Positions 35,601-39,853 of a stretch of 39,853 bases of DNA are shown here, piece after piece; position 1 is the first letter of the stretch; each line of letters starts with the position of its first letter. Location: NCBI GenBank assembly GCA_945901795.1, contig CAMDLP010000027.1:1-39853 (forward strand). Direction: 5' to 3'. A model generated the notes under the pieces. It was not told the DNA's origin. It saw only the letters and a program-made list of their open reading frames with translations, and did no database searches. The position numbers and the translations under genes are program-made. Origin of the DNA: Akkermansia muciniphila (GTDB lineage: Bacteria > Verrucomicrobiota > Verrucomicrobiia > Verrucomicrobiales > Akkermansiaceae).

Positions 35601-35818
35601 TCGGCGGCGGTGACGGATTGAGCGCGTACATGGAGCCGCGCGACCGGACGGTGGACTTCTTCATCCGCGCGCTGCCACGGGGAACGCACACCTTGCGCTA
35701 TCAGCTCCGCGCCGAGGCACCGGGGATTTACAAGGCTCTTCCGGCCACGGCGGAGGCGATGTATGCCCCCGAGCTGAGAGGGAACTCGGAGGATCTGAAA
35801 TTGGAGATTTCCAAATAA
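29663..35818 (+). CDS. large alpha-2-macroglobulin family protein with thioester motif
   Basis: A 2051-residue exported protein. KILPWICLVAFFAPLQLVAQ is a signal peptide. Residues about 25-440 are helical and TPR-like, followed by MG-type beta domains with ISDRPLYKPGDTAHLKFYL near 633. The macroglobulin core LLKWSGAIQTDADGRAEIPL is near 1285, and the thioester helical domain follows, with Cys1499 in YPHGCTEQTLNRFVP, which provides C-x-E-Q for the internal thioester bond. Bacterial members are thought to trap attacking proteases in the periplasm. Unusual parts are a Trp-rich stretch at 786-831 (12 Trp in 46 residues) and a Gly/Met/Ala-rich linker at about 1208-1270. It is longer than E. coli YfhM (about 1650), and no pbpC is adjacent. 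ATG at 29663 opens the signal peptide. The last segment (about 1850-2051) is a receptor-binding-like beta domain. Confidence 0.92.
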   Translation: MKILPWICLVAFFAPLQLVAQDPDALRKERDKLAERGMWREALDFFQEKLMPISDGKSDLDLRMAVEEIRGQNVWGEFDGLVERVISTHPANAMLLVQAAASYQSASHSGRLVAGEFERGGGPRYGRRSMGPDDVPDTSAGGWVNTFYRDQVRSFQLFRDAVGKSKNDAERYRAWEVFSGIRNEEARGEAWKLQTLTPLENLPEWGEPGPQGGTEGAPWAKDGPVLYEVPASWEAAKNDGERWRFALAERVRLKPETAASVALDLADFSNSQFGTETLSSFGWWRMQDPDSAKGILEMDTLAEDECLAKTSDGVRRFKLPASHHFIALYRSIMNENEQAGDRLVQVFLNRRQYDKAREVLELTIAKHGPGNDDQRKKLLKQITGNWGRFEPSETVPAGVKPKLPLVFRNASAIQLTAAPVDMEAVLKDTLDYLKSNPRELDWQRVNPSQIASRLIQENQSKFIGKTAASWEVQLTPRDKHRDTRADLEVPHDKAGAWWITGKMDGGNEFHTLVWIVDSVLVQNDVGGKKQWWVADAAGGAPVAGADIEFFGYRTIHLERKNPLERRMNIGTKTFNRTTDDDGKTLLKPGDYEDDFQWLAIARKEGRAAAFFGFQPYHVEVPQLENGNRDITYGISDRPLYKPGDTAHLKFYLRNVGYFEPDESRWANQTGTLVLFNGRGEEAMKLQNLKTDALGAVESEVIIPKDAVLGNWSAVFQIADRISASVSLRVEEYRKPEYEVKVEAPDAPVKLGDKFTATVKATYFHGAPVRNANVEIIVKRGSIGERWFPVWRWDWLYGPGAWWNGSEASWHPGWKSWGCIPPHPPWWQGDRWTPDELVTKRNVPIGPDGTAKIEIDTAPAKLVQGDMDAKYTVEARVVDASRREERGTGSVIAARKPFEVVVWTDRGYARAGEQVEAAISVATLAGKPVVGAKGRLIVFKLTSGGDGRIEEEEIQSFPVETDAQGEVKQRFAAPATGQYRLAASLSFKDGDPAEGATILNVHGPGRVDPADWHFGPLEIIADKPSHAPGETAKLRVNSDKDNANVWLFLHIAGSAGREARRIQLDGKSLEVDVPLDLRDMPNMFIEGVSVHGAKVHTAVRQILLPPVSKVIEVTLEPAKSRVKPRETSALRVTLRDAEGKPVTGTAVLTVYDKSLEAITGGSNVGKIHENFWTWKNSYYPAQSADSIPHSPGNLLRPKTVGMQSLGRFGDEGRYAAKGMGGGGFGARSRMMESDPFNDSSGGAPMMAMAASAAPEQKMDREGDPFAGTAAPAANPILVRKDFADLLKWSGAIQTDADGRAEIPLEFPDNLTTWKARVWVLGKGTQVGEGSAEIITSKELLVRLQAPRFLVERDESVFSAVVQNDHDAPKTVKVSLELDGKNLEAIDGAPQTVEIAAKSEARVDWRVKALREGEATFRMRADSGDDGDAVERKLPVLVHGMSRHDAWSRAVEPGADSAKIQIEVPEQRRPDQSKLTVRFSPTIAGAVVDAIPYLASYPHGCTEQTLNRFVPAVIAQQMLRDLKINLAEVKAKRTNLNPQELGNAADRAAQWKQWQTNPVFDEVEMEKMVAKGFGKLMSMQNSDGGWGWFSGYREVSGPHTTAVVVHGLLVAKANGAKIPEQMLNSGIAWLMAYERKQTAALQLHVEREALRKEGKKIKDSNKYVKSKCDAMDAFVRMVLGEAKRDSEPMLAFLYRDRVDLPVYAKCLLGLEHHRKGDEARRDEVMKMISQYLKRDAENQTAYLDLQNTNYWWNWYGSAVEAHAWYLKLLAAVKPKDADTRGLVKYLVNNRKHASYWESTRDTAFAIEAIASYFKASGEDAPEMEVDVLLDGKSLRKVSINRENLFTFDGTVTLTGDAVTTGKHDIELRRTGKGTLYANAYLEVFTLEDKLRAAGLEVKVTRRISKLIALKNETEVPDATGLVVKQQVERFRREPLADGAKLASGDRVEVELILESKNDYEYLIFSDAKAAGFEALDALSGYVGGGDGLSAYMEPRDRTVDFFIRALPRGTHTLRYQLRAEAPGIYKALPATAEAMYAPELRGNSEDLKLEISK

Positions 35819-36056
35819 GTGCCCGTGACCTGTCTCCAACGTGGCTGCGACGTCTACGCGTGCAATCACCGCGCAAGTCATGAGAGGCGGAATCTGAGGC
35901 GGGGTCTAGCGGAATCGCCGGGAGGATGGCACGCATCGGGCACACCCAGGATTTCCCGAAAAAGTGGAGGTGATGATTTCTGCTTTGAAAGCCATATTTC
36001 AGGCACTCGCCACAGGATCGGGCGCACATTGGGAACAAACAGAAAACCCCTAACGC
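35819..36056. other. spacer after the macroglobulin gene
   Basis: About 240 bases with no supportable gene, no long repeat and no clear terminator for the macroglobulin transcript. It ends at the terminator of the tRNA-Leu remnant read from the opposite strand. Confidence 0.5.
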
Positions 36057-36080
36057 AAAAAAGGAAGCCTTCCGGCTCCC
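36057..36080 (-). terminator. intrinsic terminator downstream of the tRNA-Leu remnant
   Basis: On the minus strand GGGAGCC-ggaa-GGCTTCC forms a seven-pair stem (one G-T pair) followed by six T. It lies 26 bases past the 3' end of the tRNA-Leu fragment, as expected for the original tRNA terminator. Confidence 0.8.
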
Positions 36081-36105
36081 TAAGTTGTTCATCCTAAAAG
36101 GAAAG

Positions 36106-36150
36106 TGCTCGAAAGAGGACTCGAACCTCCACAGGTTACCCCACTAGATC
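36106..36150 (-). tRNA. 3' half of a tRNA-Leu gene (att-like remnant, not functional)
   Basis: Read on the minus strand, the 45 bases give the 3' anticodon stem (TCTAG), the long class II variable arm (TGGGGTAACCTG), the T arm GGAGG-TTCGAGT-CCTCT, the acceptor 3' strand TTCGAGC and discriminator A. This closely matches bacterial tRNA-Leu. The matching 5' half (acceptor strand starting GCTCGAA, D arm, 5' anticodon stem) is not upstream: the sequence there reads GCACCACTAAAGA and is AT-rich. No CCA is encoded. The break at the anticodon loop is where tyrosine recombinases commonly cross over in tRNA genes. I infer that this is the displaced end left by an integrated element, the intact tRNA-Leu being at the other end of the element beyond the window. 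Confidence 0.75.
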
Positions 36151-36462
36151 TTTAGTGGTGCAACTCGTTGATTATCATTCATTTATGTTCCTTTCAGTGC
36201 GTTAAATTGCCCATTTTTTCCAAATGAGGCAGCTTAGATTGGAGCAAGTTAGAGCACTGACGGGAAGGTATTTTGTCGCCATTTGTCGCCTATTATCAAT
36301 GCTTTATGGAACATTTAAGCACCCGCAGGAATGGCTTTTTCCTGCCGTGAAACCGAAGTGTCCCTCCTCGATTTTTCGGTCTAGTCGCCCTCCCACACGT
36401 TGACATGGAAACACCGGGCATGGACACGCAATTTACTTCGCTGCGCATCGAACTCGACCTGA
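36151..36462. other. AT-rich non-coding stretch beside the tRNA remnant
   Basis: About 310 bases with visibly lower GC than the core genes and no supportable gene. It contains the TTTGTCGCC direct repeat (36271-36290) and a hairpin GCAGGAA-tggcttt-TTCCTGC (36325-36345). A short frame starting at ATG 36420 reads DTQFTSLRIELDLITDC and stops; it is too short to call. Confidence 0.5.
36271..36290. repeat. direct repeat TTTGTCGCC, two copies, period 10
   Basis: TTTGTCGCC occurs at 36272-36280 and 36282-36290, so the copies are one DNA helical turn apart on the same face. They lie about 120 bases inside the putative element from the tRNA-Leu junction, a plausible place for recombinase or excisionase arm sites. 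Confidence 0.55.
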
Positions 36463-37347
36463 TCACCGATTGCCGAGCTTGATGCGCTTGCCGCCGCCGG
36501 CTGGCGCGGAGCGGTCTTTTTCGTGGATGATAACTTCATCGGCAACAAACGCAGGCTGCGGCAGGAACTGCTGCCGGCGCTCATCGCCTGGCAAAAGCAA
36601 CACCGCCACCCCTTCACATTTTATACCGAGGCGTGGATCAATCTGGCGGACGACGAGGCGCTCACCCGTGACATCGTGGCGGCGGGATTCGACTCGGTGT
36701 TCATCGGGATCGAAACGCCCGACGAAGCCGGATTGGCGGAGTGCAACAAACGGCAGAACCGCAGTCGTAATTTGCTGGCCGATATCAAGCGCTTGCAGCG
36801 CGCCGGACTGGAAGTGCAGGGAGGATTCATCGTCTGTTTCGATTCCGACACCTTGTCGATTTTCCATCGACAGATCGAATTCATCCGGAACAGCGGGATC
36901 ACCACGGCGATGGTTGGAATGCTCAATGCCCTGCCCGGCACCCGGGAACGTTTGCGCGGCGAGGGGCGGCTGTTGGGAAACTCGAGCGGCAACAATGTCG
37001 ATGGTACGACAAGCTTCGTGCCGAAAATGGACATGACCGATCTGCGAGAGGGGTATCGCCACCTCATGGAGGAGACGATCTATGCGCCCGGCCCTTATTA
37101 CCGGCGAGTGAGAACTTTCCTGCGCGAGTTCCAACCTGCGAAAATCCCATCACGGATGGACTTGCGGAAACTTGCCGCATTCATGCGCGCCATGGTGAGT
37201 CTCGGAATGATCGGTCGCGAGCGGTTCCAATACTGGAGGCTATTGGTTTGGACGACCTGCCGCCGGCCATTCCTGCTCCCGGTGGCCGTGAAACTGGCAA
37301 TCTTCGGCCGCCACTTCCGGCATTGCGCCCATGCGCTCGCGCGATAA
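36463..37347 (+). pseudogene. 5'-truncated B12-binding-type radical SAM protein (DUF4070-like)
   Basis: The frame encodes about 290 residues of the C-terminal part of a radical SAM protein with DUF4070-like tail: IAELDALAAAGWRGAVFFVD, DDNFIGNKRRLRQELLPALI, FTFYTEAWINLADDEAL, FDSVFIGIETPDEAGLAE, and DGTTSFVPKMDMTDLREGY. A stop at 36460-36462 precedes it and no proper start codon exists before GTG at 36523. The N-terminal cobalamin domain and the C-x3-C-x2-C cluster motif are absent, so it cannot be active. Also, a normally conserved Gly in VGFDSDT is Cys (VCFDSDT) and residues after PGTR are lost, which fits decay. It lies inside the putative island. Confidence 0.75.
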
Positions 37348-37376
37348 CTGGAAATCAAATCCAGTCCCCGCGAAAG

Positions 37377-37405
37377 AACCCCTCGAACAAATGTTTCGAG
37401 GGGTT
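37377..37405. terminator. strong hairpin, probably two-way terminator
   Basis: An exact 11-base stem AACCCCTCGAA / TTCGAGGGGTT with a seven-base loop. It lies between the convergent radical SAM remnant (+) and the Tyr-rich lipoprotein gene (-) and has T-rich sequence on both sides (TTTC on plus, TTCTTTC on minus). Confidence 0.7.
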
Positions 37406-37426
37406 TCACCGGCTCGTGTCTTGTTT

Positions 37427-38023
37427 TCAGTAAGGACTGCTGACAATGACGTAGGTGTCGTTCTGGCGGCGGTAATACCGATCCCCGACTTGATAGTATT
37501 CATTCCCACGGTGTTTTACCACGCGGTATCCGTCCGGAAGACGGGTCATGACTTCGCCGCGATCATATCGTTGGTCATGACGGTTGGATGACTCCCTATA
37601 ATCCCGGCTCGGCTGGTAGGTCTGCTGGCGGCGACTGTAGTCGTCATAGTAACGACTGGTGCGGGGCGCATCGACAACCACATAGCCACCGGAACCCGGC
37701 CGATAGTAATAGCCATCGTGGTAATAGTAGGTGCTGCCCGAGATGTTTTCACTGCGGTAGCCACCTGGAAGGGAATTGACCCTGTATCCCGGGCTATATC
37801 TGGTGACGGAGACCGATCCGCCGCCTTGTGAATCATAGGGGACAACGCAGGAAACCAGTCCCATGCAAAGAGCAACGCCGGTGATGACGAACATCGGCCT
37901 GACGAATGTATTCGGTTTTTCGGAGCTCTCTGGCCGGGCCGCATCGTCGCGTTTACCGCTGGCCGGTTGCTGTTGGTGATTGTTTGTCTTCATATCACGC
38001 GTGGATTTGATTTCGATTTTCAT
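37427..38023 (-). CDS. Tyr-rich putative lipoprotein with two internal repeats
   Basis: A 198-residue protein with a hydrophilic 40-residue N-terminal stretch, then a hydrophobic segment ending in a lipobox (CMGLVSC, Cys59). The mature part has two related units: LPGGYRSENISGSTYYYHDG continuing to YVVVDAP, and LPDGYRVVKHRGNEYYQVGD continuing to YVIVSSPY. A Tyr/Arg/Asp-rich linker (DDYSRRQQTYQPSRDYRE) separates them. Similar YYY...VVV units occur in DUF6515-like envelope proteins. The function is unknown. ATG at 38023 is chosen because AAAGGA lies about 11 bases upstream; ATG at 37993 is an alternative. A long N-terminus before a lipoprotein signal is odd and may mean it is membrane-anchored instead. 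Confidence 0.7.
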   Translation of the reverse strand: MKIEIKSTRDMKTNNHQQQPASGKRDDAARPESSEKPNTFVRPMFVITGVALCMGLVSCVVPYDSQGGGSVSVTRYSPGYRVNSLPGGYRSENISGSTYYYHDGYYYRPGSGGYVVVDAPRTSRYYDDYSRRQQTYQPSRDYRESSNRHDQRYDRGEVMTRLPDGYRVVKHRGNEYYQVGDRYYRRQNDTYVIVSSPY

Positions 38024-38325
38024 GGCTGTATTTTTCCTTTCAGTTGATTTTCATTCGCAGTGAATTTGACCTCGAATGGATCTCCACCTTGGCGGATACG
38101 GTGATCATGGCTCATGATGATGGCTTCTTCCATGGGGTGAAACCCTAAGGTCGATCATGCGGACGGTTGCCGGAGCCTGTGCGTGGATTTCCCATAATCC
38201 GTCATTCACGCCAAAATTTTGGTTGCGACCAGGTTTCCTGTCGAACACGTTACAGTTTAAGACGCGGGATGGGATGTGGCTTTGCTTGCATCAATGCCGC
38301 TTTGAAGATCAGGTTGATAAATCGC

Positions 38326-39774
38326 ATGAAAAAACCATCACCGGCCAGGAGGATAAGGAAGCCTGTTCCTGCGGTTCAGCAGAAAGGACCCGCATCACAA
38401 GCGGCGGCTTCGTTTCCGATTGTTGGCATCGGCGCGTCTGCTGGCGGATTCGAGGCGCTGGAACAGTTCCTGGCGCATGTCCCGGCGGAATGCGGGATGG
38501 CTTTTGGAATCATCCAGCATCTGGACCCTACCCGCAAGGGACTGATGCCGGAACTTCTCCAACGCGGCACCCTGATGAAAGTGGTGCAGGTGAAGGGCAG
38601 GACGCTGGTCCGCCCGGACTGCGTGTATGTCATTCCGCCGAACAAGGACATGTCCATCCTGCACGGAGTCCTTCATTTGTTCGAACCCTTGGAGAAACGC
38701 GGGCAGCGTCTGCCGGTCGATTTTTTCCTGCGCTCACTCGCCTTCGATCAGCAGCAGAAAGCCATCGGTGTGGTTCTATCAGGCGTGGGTTCCGATGGCA
38801 CTCCGGGGCTTCGTGAAATCAAGGAGAAAAGCGGCCTGGTGGTCGCGCAGGAACCGTCCACAGCGAAGTTCGACAGCATGCCGCGCAGCGTGATCGATGC
38901 CGGCCTGGCGGACATCGTGGCTCCGGCGGATGAATTGCCCGGACGGATCATGGCTTATCTGCAACGCGTGCCCTATGAAGCGATTCCGGAAACATCGGTC
39001 GATTCCGTCACACGCGGCGCCCTTGAAAAGATCCTGATCCTCCTGCGCCAGCGGACGTGCCACGATTTCTCCTTCTATAAGAAAAGCACTCTTTATCGCC
39101 GGATCGAGCGCCGCATGGGCATCCACCAGATCGACAGGATCGCGTCCTATGTTCGTTTCCTGAACGAGAGTCCGCAGGAACTGGACCTGCTCTTCATGGA
39201 ATTCCTCATCGGCGTGACGGGATTTTTCCGTGATCCTCAGGTATGGCAGGTGTTGCGCGATAAAACCCTGCCCGCGCTGCTTGCCAGCCACCCCACGCGA
39301 CTGCTGCGCGCATGGGTCGCCGGGTGTTCCACCGGAGAGGAAGCCTATTCACTGGCCATCGTGTTCAGGGAGGCAATTGAGAAACTTCCTCCCGGGAAAA
39401 ATTTCAAACTCCAGATCTTCGCCACGGATCTCAACCGCGATGCGATCGACAAGGCGCGCCGGTGCGTTTATCCGGAAAAAATCCGCGCGGATGTCACTCC
39501 GGAGCAATTGCGCCGTTACTTCACCAAGGAGGAAGGCGGCTACCGGGTACGCGCCGAGATCCGCGAAATGGTGATCTTCTCGCCTCACAGCCTGATCATG
39601 GACCCTCCTTTCACCAAGCTGGACATCGTGAGCTGCCGCAACCTGCTGATCTATCTACTGCCTGAGATGCAGAAGAAACTTTTTCCACGGTTTCATTACA
39701 GCCTGAGGCTCTTGATGGAATTCGGTGGAAATTCTTGCGGCAAGTGTCCGGGGTCGGCAAGACTTTCCTGGTGA
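38326..39774 (+). CDS. CheB-CheR fusion (methylesterase/methyltransferase), 3' end cut off by an ISL3-family insertion
   Basis: Homology runs from ATG 38326 to about 39706 (460 residues); the last 22 residues come from IS DNA. Residues 31-215 are a CheB methylesterase domain with the catalytic triad Ser38 (GIGASAGG), His65 (IIQHLDP) and Asp157 (GVGSDGTPG). Residues about 228-460 are CheR: helical N-domain (HDFSFYKKSTLYRRIERRM), FLIGVTGFFRDP, the SAM loop VAGCSTGEEAYSLAI and FATDLNRDAID. Related proteins continue with PGGILFLG and then PAS and kinase domains. Here the frame meets the IS left end directly after FHYSL, so the CheR domain lacks its last strands and all sensor parts. No receiver domain precedes CheB. 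The gene is probably inactive or makes a fragment. Confidence 0.85.
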   Translation: MKKPSPARRIRKPVPAVQQKGPASQAAASFPIVGIGASAGGFEALEQFLAHVPAECGMAFGIIQHLDPTRKGLMPELLQRGTLMKVVQVKGRTLVRPDCVYVIPPNKDMSILHGVLHLFEPLEKRGQRLPVDFFLRSLAFDQQQKAIGVVLSGVGSDGTPGLREIKEKSGLVVAQEPSTAKFDSMPRSVIDAGLADIVAPADELPGRIMAYLQRVPYEAIPETSVDSVTRGALEKILILLRQRTCHDFSFYKKSTLYRRIERRMGIHQIDRIASYVRFLNESPQELDLLFMEFLIGVTGFFRDPQVWQVLRDKTLPALLASHPTRLLRAWVAGCSTGEEAYSLAIVFREAIEKLPPGKNFKLQIFATDLNRDAIDKARRCVYPEKIRADVTPEQLRRYFTKEEGGYRVRAEIREMVIFSPHSLIMDPPFTKLDIVSCRNLLIYLLPEMQKKLFPRFHYSLRLLMEFGGNSCGKCPGSARLSW

Positions 39775-39853
39775 AAAGCACCGATTTTTACCGTCAGATT
39801 CTTGGGATCTCCGCTCCGTGGAAGATCGTGAACGTGGAACTCGACATGGAGGC
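39707..39853 (+). mobile_element. left end of an ISL3-family insertion sequence (runs off window)
   Basis: The boundary GGCTCTTGATGGAATTC at 39707 has the GGCTCTT start typical of ISL3-family terminal inverted repeats. It falls exactly where CheR homology stops, and a transposase reading frame begins 64 bases later. ISL3 elements duplicate 8 bases; the expected target copy here is CAGCCTGA (39699-39706). Confidence 0.7.
39771..39853 (+). CDS. ISL3-family transposase (3' end outside window)
   Basis: GTG at 39771 opens a frame reading VKSTDFYRQILGISAPWKIV and then NVELDMEA to the window edge. This is the usual beginning of ISL3 transposases (a D-x-YRQ-x-LG-x-x-PW pattern followed by a V-x-LD strand), just before their zinc-finger region. 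Its start overlaps the stop of the interrupted CheB-CheR frame (GTGA), by chance of insertion. Only 27 codons are visible, so completeness is unknown. Confidence 0.7.
   Translation, partial: MKSTDFYRQILGISAPWKIVNVELDME

Noticed and set aside
36133-36165. CCACTA-AAGATC-TAGTGG hairpin read as a complete anticodon arm
   Set aside because: The loop has no Leu anticodon in a normal 7-base frame and no D arm or acceptor strand lies upstream; pairing is probably chance or part of the att site.
1-36300. Frequent GTTAG/CTAAC pentamers in many codon phases, almost absent to the right of 36.3 kb
   Set aside because: A rough count (about 40) is close to what the base composition predicts; the lack in the last 3.5 kb is too few expected events to be meaningful.
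36420-36482. Small frame ATG at 36420 encoding about 20 residues before the radical SAM remnant
   Set aside because: Too short, no ribosome-binding site and no recognised family.
1-39853. CRISPR arrays, toxin-antitoxin pairs, restriction systems, phage genes
   Set aside because: No regularly spaced repeats and no recognisable proteins of these kinds were seen on either strand.

Overview
The window is high-GC bacterial chromosome, most likely from the Verrucomicrobiota (Verrucomicrobiales, Luteolibacter/Akkermansiaceae-like). This is inferred from the whole gene set: opgG/opgH, a DUF5069 protein, an EF-P with an arginine tip, a very large alpha-2-macroglobulin-like protein, TerC, SufE, and Tyr-rich and FG-GAP exported proteins. 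No rRNA is present to confirm it. About 36 kb is ordinary, tightly packed core chromosome, and the last ~3.7 kb looks like accessory DNA.

Layout. 1-4011 (+): 3' part of a cytochrome c oxidase subunit II gene, a DUF3820 gene, a decayed 3' stub of a 6-phosphofructokinase gene, then a coupled pair of polyphosphate kinase 2 and a SulP anion transporter. 4055-8271 (-): mfd followed by a periplasmic SurA/PpiC-type isomerase. 8392-13879 (-): a probable operon opgG - small tail-anchored unknown - opgH - galK for periplasmic glucan and sugar metabolism. 13946-15964 (-): sufE - terC - SAM methyltransferase, joined by short overlaps or gaps. 16008-21066: a UbiA-like membrane protein, an exported FG-GAP protein, a site-2-type protease, an L,D-transpeptidase with a clear sigma70-type promoter, and a LysM protein. 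21222-23402 (-): efp with its own terminator, then gpr-like aldo/keto reductase and DUF5069. 23886-29535 (-): housekeeping genes argG, uppS, purA, carA and dtd, with palindromic repeats in the gaps and a small GxxExxY cassette bounded by inverted repeats between purA and carA. 29663-35818 (+): a 2051-residue alpha-2-macroglobulin-family protein.

At 36106-36150 there is the 3' half of a tRNA-Leu gene on the minus strand, still followed by its terminator, but with unrelated sequence in place of its 5' half. This is the usual scar of an integrative element inserted in a tRNA gene. DNA to the right (a 5'-truncated radical-SAM gene, a Tyr-rich lipoprotein, and a CheB-CheR fusion cut by the left end of an ISL3-family insertion sequence) is therefore probably the end of a genomic island that continues past the window.

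No CRISPR array, rRNA operon, phage structural genes or recognised defence system is visible. The most unusual items are the displaced tRNA-Leu end, the GxxExxY cassette, the unknown gene wedged between opgG and opgH, the Trp-rich insert in the macroglobulin, and two families of REP-like palindromes. No convincing wholly new multi-gene system was seen.
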